From: Burkholderia sp. 9120
GTDB taxonomy: Bacteria > Pseudomonadota > Gammaproteobacteria > Burkholderiales > Burkholderiaceae
DNA length: 64,000 nt
Reading direction: 5' to 3'
Assembly: GCF_000745015.1 (NCBI RefSeq)
Contig: NZ_JQNA01000002.1
Coordinates: forward strand, 4,340,001-4,404,000
The notes under the pieces were generated by a model. The model did not search any database and had not been told where the DNA came from. It worked only from the letters and a program-made list of their open reading frames with translations. This document shows positions 16,575 to 25,102 of this stretch, one piece after another. A program made the position numbers and the translations under genes. The first letter of the stretch is position 1. The number at the start of each line of letters is the position of its first letter.

Positions 16575-16880
16575 CTAAGCCCCACGCGGACGCTTCACGC
16601 GCGCCCGCAGCGCCTCGATCTCGTCCAGCAGGTCGAGCGCAAGCGCGATGCCCGGCGGGTTGATCTCCAGATCGTGCGCGAGGCGCTGCGCGGTTCGCAC
16701 GCGCCGTAGCGCGACGCCGCTAAAACGCCACTCCTCGGGCTTTTCGCCCGCGGGTTCGAACACGCCTTCAGAAACCCACAGCGTCATCTCTTCCGTCGAT
16801 GCCCCGCTCACCCGGCACAACTCGACCAGCGTGAATTCGACGTTTTCATCGACGATCTGGCCTTCCATGTAAGTCGTCAC
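16575..16880 (-). CDS. cbpM: Chaperone modulatory protein CbpM
   Basis: The 101-residue product (VTTYMEGQIVDENVEFTLVELCRVSGASTEEMTLWVSEGVFEP...) fits the MerR-like helix-turn-helix CbpM family. CbpM binds the J domain of CbpA and inhibits its co-chaperone activity. The start is a GTG at 16880, with AAGGAG 7 nt upstream; the internal ATG four codons later has no such site. It lies 11 nt after cbpA on the same strand, the standard cbpA-cbpM operon. The C-terminus (LALDLLDEIEALRARVKRP) is a coiled helix. Confidence 0.9.
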   Translation of the reverse strand: MTTYMEGQIVDENVEFTLVELCRVSGASTEEMTLWVSEGVFEPAGEKPEEWRFSGVALRRVRTAQRLAHDLEINPPGIALALDLLDEIEALRARVKRPRGA

Positions 16881-16891
16881 AGTGGTCTCCT

Positions 16892-17887
16892 TCACGAGGA
16901 TGATCCATAAAAGTGCGCGCGCGGATCGAAGCTGAAAGACCGACGCATCGTCTCGTAAGCGGCCTTCGCGGCATCGCTGTCCGCGGGCGGCAGCACGAGA
17001 TTCAGCACCACGTACAGATCGCCCGGCGGGTTGGCGGGAATCCCCTTGCCTCTCAACCGTAGACGCCGTCCGCCTGCCGAGCCGGCCGGCACGGTCATCT
17101 CGACGGAACCGTCGACGGTCGGCACCGTGACTTGCGCGCCGAGCGCCGCTTCCCATGGCGCGACCGGCAACTCGATGGAGACGTCGCGGCCATCCACGCG
17201 AAAACGCGGATGCTCGCGAAAGCCGACTTCAAGGTAGAGATCGCCGGCGTTTTCGGGCGTCGAGCCGGGGCCGCCCTGACCGGCCAGCCGCAGGTGCTGC
17301 CCCGCGCGAATGCCTTTCGGAATGGCGACGTCGAGCGTGCGCGTTTCCAGCGTGACATGGCCTTGCGCGTCCACCGCCGGCATCTGTAGGGAAATGGAGC
17401 GTTGCGCGCCCCGATACGCGTCTTCGAGATCGATCAGCACCTTCGCGTGATGATCCTCGCCGCGCATGTCGAACGGCCGGTGCTGTGACTGCGCCCCGTG
17501 TCGACCCTGCGGGCCGTGCGCGCCGCCGCCGAACATCTGCTCGAAGAACGACTGAAAATCGGCCTGCGCGCCGGCCTCGTCACCCGCACTGCTGCCACCC
17601 CCCGCGCCGCCACCACGGAATTCGAAGCCCTCGTCCCAGTTCGGCGGCGGCTGAAATTCCTGACCGTTGCGCCATTCGCTGCCCATGCGGTCGTAGGCGG
17701 CACGCTTCTCCGGGTCCTTGAGCACTTCGTAGGCTTCGCCCAGTTCCTTGAAGCGCTCTTCGGCGTCGGCCTCCTTGCTGACGTCCGGGTGATACTTGCG
17801 CGCGAGCTTGCGATACGAGCGTTTGATGTCGTCCTGAGACGCACCGCGCTCGAGCGCAAGCACCTCGTAATAGTCCTTGTATTTCAT
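16892..17887 (-). CDS. cbpA: Curved DNA-binding protein / DnaJ-like co-chaperone CbpA
   Basis: This is a 331-residue class II J-domain protein. Residues 4-69 are the J domain with the HPD motif at 33-35 (KYHPDVSKEADAEERF). A Gly-rich linker (about 80-135) follows, then two beta-sandwich substrate-binding domains (IPKGIRAGQHLRLAGQGGPG; VTVPTVDGSVEMTVPAGSAGGRRLRLRGKG). It stimulates DnaK ATPase and can bind DNA under stress. It is transcribed with cbpM, its inhibitor. A 9-bp GC hairpin (17922-17943) stands in its leader. The position beside stress and low-oxygen genes suggests a part in that response. Confidence 0.94.
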   Translation of the reverse strand: MKYKDYYEVLALERGASQDDIKRSYRKLARKYHPDVSKEADAEERFKELGEAYEVLKDPEKRAAYDRMGSEWRNGQEFQPPPNWDEGFEFRGGGAGGGSSAGDEAGAQADFQSFFEQMFGGGAHGPQGRHGAQSQHRPFDMRGEDHHAKVLIDLEDAYRGAQRSISLQMPAVDAQGHVTLETRTLDVAIPKGIRAGQHLRLAGQGGPGSTPENAGDLYLEVGFREHPRFRVDGRDVSIELPVAPWEAALGAQVTVPTVDGSVEMTVPAGSAGGRRLRLRGKGIPANPPGDLYVVLNLVLPPADSDAAKAAYETMRRSFSFDPRAHFYGSSS

Positions 17888-18031
17888 CCTGGCGGCAGCT
17901 CCTTGAGGTCAGGAAGCAGCGGTGCGGCGCCTGCGCGCCGCACGGCAGTCACCGTTTTACTTTATACCAATCTGGGCGGCCCGCCAGTGGCGCAGCCCAC
18001 ATGGAAACCCGCCCCAACCGGCGGCGGTCCA

Positions 18032-18721
18032 TCAAATGCCGGGCAGTACCGGATAAGGCTCCGTGTGGTCTTCCACCCGCTTCACGCCAGGAATACCTTC
18101 GGCCGCCACCCGCACCGCTTCGACGGCTTCCATCGAATGGAACACGCCCCAGAGGTGAATCACGCCGTCCGTCACGACGACGTTGCGCCCCGCGAACGCC
18201 CACGTGTGACCGGCCAGTTCGCCGAGCAGCATCGCGCGGATCTCGCGGTCGGAGAAGGTGGTGTCGGGTGCCGGTTCCTCGGGCAGGCTCGCCAGCGCCT
18301 GAACCAGGTTGGCGCGGCTGACAATGCCGGTGAGCTGTCCCGCCTTGGTGACCGGCACGCGTTTGATGCGACGCGTTTCGAGCAGGTTGGCGATTTCGCC
18401 GAGCGGCATGTCTTCGTCCACCGAGACCACCGGGCTCGACATGATGTCCTGCACGTGCATCGCATGTGACTTGACGTAGCCGCGGGCGTCGTCGTTCGTG
18501 GAGAACAGTTCGAGCCACGACGATCGGCGGCGTTGTTCGGTGCCGATCTCCACGCGGTGCAGCAGATCGCCTTCGCTGATCATGCCGATCAACTTGCCGG
18601 CTGCATCGACCACGGGCGCGCCGCTGATCTTGCGCTCCACGAAAATGCGCGCGACTTCGCGCACGGTCATCTCGGGTTTGACGGCAATGACGTTACTGGT
18701 CATCACATCCGCTGCACGCAT
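18032..18721 (-). CDS. CBS-domain pair with C-terminal BON domain
   Basis: The ATG at 18721 (AGGGAG 9 nt upstream) gives 229 residues. Two CBS motifs come first (MRAADVMTSNVIAVKPEMTVREVARIF; VQDIMSSPVVSVDEDMPLGEIANLLETRRIKRVPV) and usually bind adenosine nucleotides. The last ~70 residues (SDREIRAMLLGELAGHTWAFAGRNVVVTDGVIHLWG...GIPGVKRVEDH) are a BON domain, which binds phospholipid or surfaces. Such CBS-BON proteins recur in the low-oxygen-activated gene sets of Burkholderia. It is a probable energy-state sensor; the partner is unknown. Confidence 0.93.
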   Translation of the reverse strand: MRAADVMTSNVIAVKPEMTVREVARIFVERKISGAPVVDAAGKLIGMISEGDLLHRVEIGTEQRRRSSWLELFSTNDDARGYVKSHAMHVQDIMSSPVVSVDEDMPLGEIANLLETRRIKRVPVTKAGQLTGIVSRANLVQALASLPEEPAPDTTFSDREIRAMLLGELAGHTWAFAGRNVVVTDGVIHLWGVFHSMEAVEAVRVAAEGIPGVKRVEDHTEPYPVLPGI

Positions 18722-18821
18722 GATGAATCTCCCTGACGGTTGCGTTGAATGTTTTGCCGCACGCTCACTCTGCGCGGCGCGTTGCCTGAGCATGGCCGTG
18801 AGGCCGTATGACGCACGGCGG

Positions 18822-19862
18822 TTATGACACTTCGATAATCACTTTCAGCGCATGCGTTTCGGCCGCGCGGCTGAAGGTGTCGTAGGCGCCGGCCATGTCT
18901 TCGAGCTGGAAGCGATGCGTGATGAGCCGCGTGGGATCGATGCGTCCCGCGCTCACGGTTTTCAGCAGCATCGGCGTGCTGATCGTGTCGACCAGCCGGG
19001 TGGTGATCGAGATATTGCGGTCCCACAGCTTGTCGAGATGCAGATCGGCCTTCACGCCGTGCACGCCGACGTTGGCGATCACGCCGCCCGGCGCGACCAG
19101 CGCTTCACACAACTCGAAGGTTGCGGGCACACCCACCGCTTCGATCGCGCAGTCGACGCCGATCTGTCCGGTCAGCGCGAACACCGCATCGACCGGATCG
19201 ACCCGGCCGCTGTCGATGCACGCCGTGGCGCCGAAGCGGCTCGCCACCTCCAGCCGGTTCGGGTCGAGATCGATCATCACGATCTGCGCCGGCGAATAGA
19301 GTTGCGCGGTCAGCAGCGCGGCGAGGCCGATCGGCCCCGCGCCGACAATCGCCACGGTGCTGCCGGGCTGGACCTTGCCGTTCAGCACGCCGCACTCGAA
19401 GCCGGTCGGCAGAATGTCCGACAGCATCACCAGCGCTTCTTCGTCGGCGCCGGCGGGAATCGGGTACAGACTCGTTTCGGCGTGCGGGATGCGCACGTAT
19501 TCGGCCTGGGTGCCGTCGATCCGGTTGCCGAGAATCCAGCCGCCGGTGGTGCAATGCGAATACATCGAGCGGCGGCAGTAGTCGCAGCGGCCGCACGACG
19601 AAATACACGAAATCAGCACGCGGTCGCCGACCTTCAGCGTCGACACCGCCGCGCCGACTTCCTCGATCACGCCGACGCCTTCGTGGCCAAGCACGCGTCC
19701 CGGCTCGCAGCTCGGCACGTCGCCCTTGAGGATATGCAGATCGGTGCCGCAAATCGTGGTGCGCGTCATGCGGACGATCGCATCCGTGGGAGCGATGAGG
19801 GTGGGCATCGGCCGTTCGTCGAGCGACTTCTTGCCGGGACCGTGATACACGAGCGCTTTCAT
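18822..19862 (-). CDS. Zinc-dependent alcohol dehydrogenase
   Basis: The 346-residue medium-chain dehydrogenase has catalytic zinc ligands Cys38 (TTICGTDLHILKG) and the His-Glu pair 60-61 (LGHEGVG), and a structural zinc site Cys90/93/96/104 (CGRCDYCRRSMYSHC). A Rossmann NAD site (VAIVGAGPIGLAA) follows, with Asp in MIDLDPNR favouring NAD(H). It interconverts alcohols and aldehydes and could reoxidise NADH when oxygen is low. Its promoter region is shared with the divergent oleate hydratase gene and contains an FNR-like box 73 bp upstream of its start. Confidence 0.93.
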   Translation of the reverse strand: MKALVYHGPGKKSLDERPMPTLIAPTDAIVRMTRTTICGTDLHILKGDVPSCEPGRVLGHEGVGVIEEVGAAVSTLKVGDRVLISCISSCGRCDYCRRSMYSHCTTGGWILGNRIDGTQAEYVRIPHAETSLYPIPAGADEEALVMLSDILPTGFECGVLNGKVQPGSTVAIVGAGPIGLAALLTAQLYSPAQIVMIDLDPNRLEVASRFGATACIDSGRVDPVDAVFALTGQIGVDCAIEAVGVPATFELCEALVAPGGVIANVGVHGVKADLHLDKLWDRNISITTRLVDTISTPMLLKTVSAGRIDPTRLITHRFQLEDMAGAYDTFSRAAETHALKVIIEVS

Positions 19863-19934
19863 GTGCTGCCTCCGTGGTACGCAATGAGCAATGAGCTTGC
19901 AGGACTGACTTTAAGCTCGTCCACGCCCTGCCCA

Positions 19935-19948
19935 TTGACGTGCATCAA
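19935..19948. promoter_or_regulatory. FNR/ANR-like box between divergent adh and oleate hydratase genes
   Basis: TTGACGTGCATCAA matches the FNR consensus TTGAT-N4-ATCAA with a single mismatch. It lies 73 bp upstream of the adh start and 117 bp upstream of the hydratase ATG, and an FNR-type regulator is encoded 6 kb away in the same block. Confidence 0.6.
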
Positions 19949-20064
19949 GCGATCCCTTTGCCCGCCGAAGCCTCGCTCGCTGCGACCGTTGCTTGATCCA
20001 ACGCAACCGCGTCGGCGCGGGCCGCGCGTATGTTGAGCCGACGTCCGCTGTCCGTATTGGGGGC

Positions 20065-21738
20065 ATGGCGGCGTTTATCGAAAGGACCTCCCTCGTGCAA
20101 AAAACTGATCCGCTTCACCACGCAACTCGCCACGCCGACCTCGCTACCGACCGACTCGCCGACACGGCGGACGGCCAGTTCTACCTGGTCGGCGGCGGCA
20201 TCGCCGCAATGGCGGCCGCGGCCTTCCTGATCCGCGACGGCCGGGTACGTGGCCGCGACATCACGATTCTCGAAGCGCTCGACAAACCCGGCGGCAGCCT
20301 CGACGGCGCGGGCACGGCGCAAAGCGGTTACGTGGTGCGCGGCGGGCGCATGCTCGAAAGCAAGTATCTGTGCACCTACGATCTGTTCTCGTCGATCCCC
20401 ACGCTCGACGACAGCAAGAGCGTCACGCAGGAAATCTTCGACTGGAACGAGACGATCCGCACCTCGTCGACTTCGCGGCTGGTCAGGAACGGCCGACGCG
20501 AAGCCGCGCCCGCGTACGGGCTCGACGAAAAACATCTGCTCACGCTGGGCCGTCTGTCGATCGAACCGGAACGGATGCTCGCCGACAGCCGGATTGCCGA
20601 CCACTTCGACGCATCGTTCTTCGAGACCAATTTCTGGCTGATGTGGTGCACGACCTTCGCGTTCCAGCCGTGGCATAGCGCGGTCGAATTCCGCCGCTAT
20701 CTGCTGCGTTTCGCGCATATGTCGGCGGGCTTCAACCAGTTGCACGGCATCATGCGCACGGTCTACAACCAGTACGATTCGATGGTGCTGCCGCTGCGCC
20801 GCTGGCTGGACGATCACGGCGTGGTCTTCGAAGCGGACACCTGCGTGACCGATCTGCTGGTCGACGAGACGGACACGCTCAATCGCGTGCGCGGGCTGGT
20901 CTGCGAAACCGCGCAGCGGCGTGTCGAGTTGCCGGTCGGCCCCGCCGACAAAGTGATCGTCACGCTCGGTTCGATGACCGCCGCGTCGAGTCTGGGCGGC
21001 ATGGATCGCCCCGCGCCGTTGAACACTGTGGACAGCACCGGCGCCTGGCGTCTGTGGAAAAACATCGCCGCCGGCCGGCCCGAATTCGGCCACCCCAGCG
21101 TGTTCGCCGATCACACCGATGCGTCGAAATGGCTCTCTTTCACCGTGACGCTGCGCGATCCGACGCTGTTCCGGCTGATCCGCGATCTGACCGGCAACGT
21201 GCCGGGCGAAGGCGGTCTGATCACGTTTCCGGAATCGAGCTGGCTGGCCTCGATCGTGTTGCCGCATCAGCCGCATTTCATCGGCCAGCCGGCCGACGTG
21301 CAGGTGTTGTGGGGCTACGGATTACGCGTCGACGAGCCGGGCGATTTCGTCGGCAAACCGATGCACGCCTGCACCGGCCGCGAAATCCTGACGGAGATGC
21401 TCGGTCATCTGCAGATCGACGCCGAAGCCGCTCGAATCCTCGATCACGCCAATTGCATTCCATGCATGATGCCGTTCATCACGAGTCAGTTCCTGCCGCG
21501 CAAGCATGGCGACCGGCCGGCCGTGACGCCGGAAGGCTGGCGCAATCTCGCCTTCATCGGGCAGTTCTGCGAGTTGCCGGACGATGTGGTGTTCACGGTG
21601 GAGTATTCGGTGCGCTCGGCGCAGAACGCCGCTTATGCGTTGCTCGATCTCGATCGTGCGGCGCCGGCAGTCTACAAGGGGCAGCACGATCCGCGGGTGG
21701 TGCATCAGGCGTTCTCTTCGCTGCGGGACCGGACGTAG
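20065..21738 (+). CDS. ohyA: Oleate hydratase (MCRA family)
   Basis: The reading gives 557 residues with the MCRA/oleate hydratase signature. The FAD-binding glycine loop is YLVGGGIAAMAAAAFLIRDG. It is followed by ALDKPGGSLDGAG and GYVVRGGRMLE, the WLMWCTTFAFQPWHSAVEFRRY catalytic region, NQYDSMVLPLRRWL, and the C-terminal PFITSQFLPRKHGDRP...FIGQFCELPDDVVFTVEYSVRSAQ. The enzyme adds water to the 9,10 double bond of oleic and related acids to give 10-hydroxy acids, using FAD structurally. The ATG at 20065 is chosen; a GTG at 20095 with AAAGGA 8 nt upstream is an alternative start. Divergent from adh across an FNR-like box. Confidence 0.94.
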   Translation: MAAFIERTSLVQKTDPLHHATRHADLATDRLADTADGQFYLVGGGIAAMAAAAFLIRDGRVRGRDITILEALDKPGGSLDGAGTAQSGYVVRGGRMLESKYLCTYDLFSSIPTLDDSKSVTQEIFDWNETIRTSSTSRLVRNGRREAAPAYGLDEKHLLTLGRLSIEPERMLADSRIADHFDASFFETNFWLMWCTTFAFQPWHSAVEFRRYLLRFAHMSAGFNQLHGIMRTVYNQYDSMVLPLRRWLDDHGVVFEADTCVTDLLVDETDTLNRVRGLVCETAQRRVELPVGPADKVIVTLGSMTAASSLGGMDRPAPLNTVDSTGAWRLWKNIAAGRPEFGHPSVFADHTDASKWLSFTVTLRDPTLFRLIRDLTGNVPGEGGLITFPESSWLASIVLPHQPHFIGQPADVQVLWGYGLRVDEPGDFVGKPMHACTGREILTEMLGHLQIDAEAARILDHANCIPCMMPFITSQFLPRKHGDRPAVTPEGWRNLAFIGQFCELPDDVVFTVEYSVRSAQNAAYALLDLDRAAPAVYKGQHDPRVVHQAFSSLRDRT

Positions 21739-21743
21739 AGAGC

Positions 21744-21757
21744 GTGATCTGAATCAA
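21744..21757 (+). promoter_or_regulatory. FNR/ANR-like box upstream of the universal stress gene
   Basis: GTGATCTGAATCAA differs from TTGAT-N4-ATCAA at one position. It lies 84 bp upstream of the universal stress protein ATG, a distance compatible with FNR activation. Confidence 0.6.
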
Positions 21758-21841
21758 CGCCGCGCGGCCTCGCGCTCATAGACTCGGGGCACACGTTTGT
21801 GCGTCGCATGTGCGTCGTTCGTTGACTTTCGGAGCCTTGCC

Positions 21842-22678
21842 ATGAGCTACAGGACCCTCGTCGTTCATCTGGATACGAGTCTGCGCGCGCATCCGCGTCT
21901 GGAACTCGCTATCACCCTCGCCAGACAGTTCGGCGCGCATCTGACCGGCGTGTTTGCGCTGTACACGCCGAATCCGCGTTCGCTCGACGTGATGTCCGGC
22001 ACGTCCGGTTACTTCGAGGCGCACCAGCAGTTGCGTGCCGAGCGGCGTGGCGCGCTCGAACGGCTCTTTCATGCGGAGCTGAAGCGCGCCCAGGTGCCGG
22101 GCGAGTGGCTCGCCACCGATCAGGCGGCCACGCTCGCCATGCCGCAACTGGGCCGTTGCGCGGACCTGATCATTGCCGGTCAGGACGACCCGCAGGATCC
22201 GGAGGCGTACGTCGGCGACAATTTCGCGGCCAACCTCGTGCTGTCCGCCGGCCGGCCGGTGCTGCTGGTGCCCTACGCGGGCAGCGTCGAGTCGGCCGGG
22301 ACACACGTCCTGGTCGGCTGGGACGGCAGCCGCGAAGCTGCCCGCGCGGTCCACGACGCGCTGCCGTTCATGCGCTCGGCCGCGCGTATCACGGTCGTGG
22401 CGGTGAACGGCGCGCATCGCGACGCGACGGCGCGGATTCCGATGGCCGGCATTGCCACGGCGATCGCGCGGCATGGCGTCCATGTCGAGACCCGCGACGT
22501 CACGGTCGATTCGGAGGCGTCGGTCGGCGATACGCTGCTCTCGGAAGCGGCCGGACTCGGCGTGGACCTGCTGGTGATGGGCGGCTATGGCCGTACGCGC
22601 TGGCAGGAACTGGTGCTGGGCGGCGCGACCCATACCGTGATGCAGTCGATGACCTTGCCGGTGCTGCTGTCGCATTGA
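21842..22678 (+). CDS. Tandem-domain universal stress protein (UspA family)
   Basis: The ATG at 21842 (GGAG upstream) gives a 278-residue protein with two Usp domains. The first (YRTLVVHLDTSLRAHPRLELAITLARQFGAHLTGVFAL) lacks a clear ATP site. The second ends with MGGYGRTRWQELVLGGATHTVMQSMTLPVLLSH, a good match to the G-2x-G-9x-G-[ST] nucleotide-binding motif. Such cytoplasmic proteins accumulate under oxygen limitation and starvation in Burkholderia and Pseudomonas. An FNR-like box stands 84 bp upstream. The ligand and partner are unknown. Confidence 0.93.
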   Translation: MSYRTLVVHLDTSLRAHPRLELAITLARQFGAHLTGVFALYTPNPRSLDVMSGTSGYFEAHQQLRAERRGALERLFHAELKRAQVPGEWLATDQAATLAMPQLGRCADLIIAGQDDPQDPEAYVGDNFAANLVLSAGRPVLLVPYAGSVESAGTHVLVGWDGSREAARAVHDALPFMRSAARITVVAVNGAHRDATARIPMAGIATAIARHGVHVETRDVTVDSEASVGDTLLSEAAGLGVDLLVMGGYGRTRWQELVLGGATHTVMQSMTLPVLLSH

Positions 22679-22914
22679 GCCGGCGAGCCGGGGCGTCATG
22701 TCGGACGCACTGGTACGAATCGCGCAAATCGCGGAAAATGCGCGGAGCGGGTTCGGCGCGCGGCTTGCATGAGTAGGCGCCGCGCGGCCACCGCTGATCG
22801 TTGACTACTGCTTTGCTGGCCGCGCTCGTCCGTCGAGATATCGCGCCGTTCCTGATCCGCCCCGCGCTGTTATCGGCACGACTTGCGGATCGCTCTTCAC
22901 TCCAGGAGGCGCCC

Positions 22915-24312
22915 ATGCCCTGTCGCGGTAAAACGCCCCTCACACCCGAATCGCCTTCCGCGTCGCCAACGCCTGCGCCCGCGCGCGCACCGACCACCCA
23001 GCGGTTGCGACGCCCCGCCCTGATCGCGGCGACGACACTGGCCGTCGCGCTGGCCATTGCATTTACCGCGTGGCAGTGGGCCGTTTCAAGTTTCGCCGGC
23101 GACACCCCCGCGGCCGCTCACACCCTGCTGGCCGCGTATGTGATCGCAGCCTGCCTGCTCTGCGCCCTCGCCTTCGTCCTGGCGCTGCAGCACGGCGGCT
23201 CCAGCGCGAGGAACGAGGCGCTCGACCAGTCGAGCCTGAACGAAGCGCGCATGATGGGCATCATCCGTTCGTCGATGGAAGCGATCATCACCGTCGACGA
23301 ACGCCAGAACATCGTCATCTTCAATCCCATGGCCGAGCATGTGTTCGGCTGCAGCGCGCACGAGGCGATCGGCGCGTCGCTGGCGCGCTTCATCCCCGAA
23401 CGGTTTCGTGCGGGCCATGACCGGCATGTCGCCCAGTTCGGCGTCACCGGCGTCTCCGAGCGGCAAATGGGCCGGCAGCAACGCGTGCTATTCGGCCTGA
23501 GAAGCAACGGCGAAGAGTTTCCTATCGAAGCGTCGATCTCGCAGGTGCGCGACGGCGACAGCAAGCTCTACACGGTCATGCTGCGCGACATCACCGAGCG
23601 CTTCGAGGCGGAAAGCGCGCAACGCAAATCGCGCGAGGAATTGCGCGAACTGTCGGCCAATCTGCAAAAAGTGCGCGAGGAAGAGAAGACCCGCATCGCC
23701 CGTGAGTTGCATGACGATCTCGGCCAGCAACTGACCGCGCTGAAAATGGACCTCTCGTCGGTCGAGCAGGCGCTGGACACCCGCACCGACCCCGAGGTGC
23801 TGCAACAGCTCGGCGGCATGCGCCGGCTGATCGATGCAACGGTCGCGTCGGTGCGGCGGATCGCCGCCGATCTGCGGCCGGTCATGCTCGACGACCTCGG
23901 CCTGATTCCGGCGATCGAATGGCTCGCCAACGACTTCACGAACCGCTACGGGATCGATATAGATCGCGACGTCGAGGTCGGCGAAGCGAATTTCACCCCG
24001 GCCGGCGCGACCACGCTGTTTCGTATCGTGCAGGAGGCGCTGACCAACGTCGCGCGTCACGCGGAGGCCACGCTCGTCACGCTCACCGTGCGGCTGGACA
24101 CGGACACCTGCATCGTGCGGATCGCGGACAATGGCCACGGCGCGAGCCGTTCCACCGCGCCCACCGAAAAATCATTCGGCTTGCTCGGCATACGCGAACG
24201 CGCGCACATGCTGGGCGGCACCGTCGACATTCATACGGTCAACGGCCAGGGTTTCGCGCTGACGGTGCGCTTCCCGGCCACGGCCGTGCAACAGCAGGAG
24301 ATGGAAACATGA
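22915..24312 (+). CDS. PAS-domain membrane sensor histidine kinase, NarL/NreB class
   Basis: The ATG at 22915 has a perfect AGGAGG site. The 465-residue kinase has two membrane helices (about 44-63 and 75-97) with a very short periplasmic loop, so it probably senses a membrane or cytoplasmic cue. One PAS domain (MGIIRSSMEAIITVDERQNIVIFNPMAEHVFG...) follows, then a HisKA_3 helix with phospho-acceptor His266 (RIARELHDDLGQQLTALK) and an HATPase with N box FRIVQEALTNVARHAEA and G boxes IADNGHG and FGLLGIRERA. ATGA coupling joins it to the response regulator. RoxS-type kinases of low-oxygen loci have the same architecture. Confidence 0.94.
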   Translation: MPCRGKTPLTPESPSASPTPAPARAPTTQRLRRPALIAATTLAVALAIAFTAWQWAVSSFAGDTPAAAHTLLAAYVIAACLLCALAFVLALQHGGSSARNEALDQSSLNEARMMGIIRSSMEAIITVDERQNIVIFNPMAEHVFGCSAHEAIGASLARFIPERFRAGHDRHVAQFGVTGVSERQMGRQQRVLFGLRSNGEEFPIEASISQVRDGDSKLYTVMLRDITERFEAESAQRKSREELRELSANLQKVREEEKTRIARELHDDLGQQLTALKMDLSSVEQALDTRTDPEVLQQLGGMRRLIDATVASVRRIAADLRPVMLDDLGLIPAIEWLANDFTNRYGIDIDRDVEVGEANFTPAGATTLFRIVQEALTNVARHAEATLVTLTVRLDTDTCIVRIADNGHGASRSTAPTEKSFGLLGIRERAHMLGGTVDIHTVNGQGFALTVRFPATAVQQQEMET

Positions 24313-24956
24313 TTCGAGTGCTGATAGCCGACGATCACGCGCTGGTGCGCGACGGTCTGCGGCATATCCTGCGCAACGCCGACGGCTTTGAAGTCGTCGG
24401 CGAGGCCAACGACGGCGCGAGCGCGATCGCGCTCGTCCGCTCGCAAGCCGCCGAGGTACTCGTGCTCGATCTGTCGATGCCCGGGCGCAACGGCGTCGAA
24501 CTGATCAAGCAGATCAAGGAGGAAATGCCGGCGCTGCGAATTCTCGTGCTGACCATGCATGCCGAGCAGCAATACGCGGTGCGCGCATTCAAGGCGGGCG
24601 CGTCGGGCTATCTGACCAAGGAAAGCGCCAGTGCGGAGCTGGTCGCGGCGGTCTCCAAAGTGGCGTCCGGCGGCGTCTACGTGAGCCTCGCCATGGCAGA
24701 GCGTTTCGCGCAGAGCCTCAACGAGCCGGCCGACACGCTGCCGCATCAACGGCTTTCAGATCGTGAATTCGACGTGTTTCGCCGCATCGCCGCCGGCCAG
24801 ACGCTCACCGAGATTGCCGGCGAACTGTGCGTCAGCAGCAAGACGGTCAGCACGTACAAGACACGCATCTTCGAGAAAATGCAGATGCCGCATGAAGCCG
24901 CGCTGGTGCGCTACGCGCTGCGCCACAAACTGCTCGGCGACGACGACGAGATTTGA
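24309..24956 (+). CDS. LuxR/NarL-family response regulator
   Basis: The 215-residue protein has a receiver domain with acidic pocket DD at 8-9 (LIADDHALVRDGL), phospho-acceptor Asp54 (VLVLDLSMPG) and a Lys in GYLTKESA. A C-terminal LuxR helix-turn-helix follows (LSDREFDVFRRIAAGQTLTEIAGELCVSSKTVSTYKTRIFEKM). Its ATG overlaps the kinase stop. It is the cognate output of that kinase. A 22-bp palindrome 50 bp after this gene, in front of the next regulator, is a plausible binding site. Confidence 0.95.
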   Translation: MIRVLIADDHALVRDGLRHILRNADGFEVVGEANDGASAIALVRSQAAEVLVLDLSMPGRNGVELIKQIKEEMPALRILVLTMHAEQQYAVRAFKAGASGYLTKESASAELVAAVSKVASGGVYVSLAMAERFAQSLNEPADTLPHQRLSDREFDVFRRIAAGQTLTEIAGELCVSSKTVSTYKTRIFEKMQMPHEAALVRYALRHKLLGDDDEI

Positions 24957-25006
24957 CGCCCGGCTTATCTGCAACGCCCCCGCTGTTCTTCTGACTGCAA
25001 CACCTT

Positions 25007-25028
25007 CGTGTAGGAAATTCCCTACACG
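25007..25028. promoter_or_regulatory. 22-bp palindromic operator candidate upstream of the orphan receiver and fnr genes
   Basis: CGTGTAGG (25007-25014) and CCTACACG (25021-25028) are perfect 8-bp arms around AAATTC. The site is 75 bp upstream of the next ATG, at a distance typical for activator sites of LuxR-type response regulators. The regulator that binds it is not known; the adjacent NarL-type regulator is the first candidate. Confidence 0.6.
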
Positions 25029-25102
25029 ACTTCCTCCTCGCCTACCTGAAGTTCGTTCAGCGCCGATTTCTTTTTGAGATAGCGCGCCCGATACTGCCAG
25101 CC

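Noticed and set aside
18852..20036. 394-codon plus-strand reading opposite the alcohol dehydrogenase
   Set aside because: The dehydrogenase on the other strand has complete zinc and NAD motifs; this reading has none.
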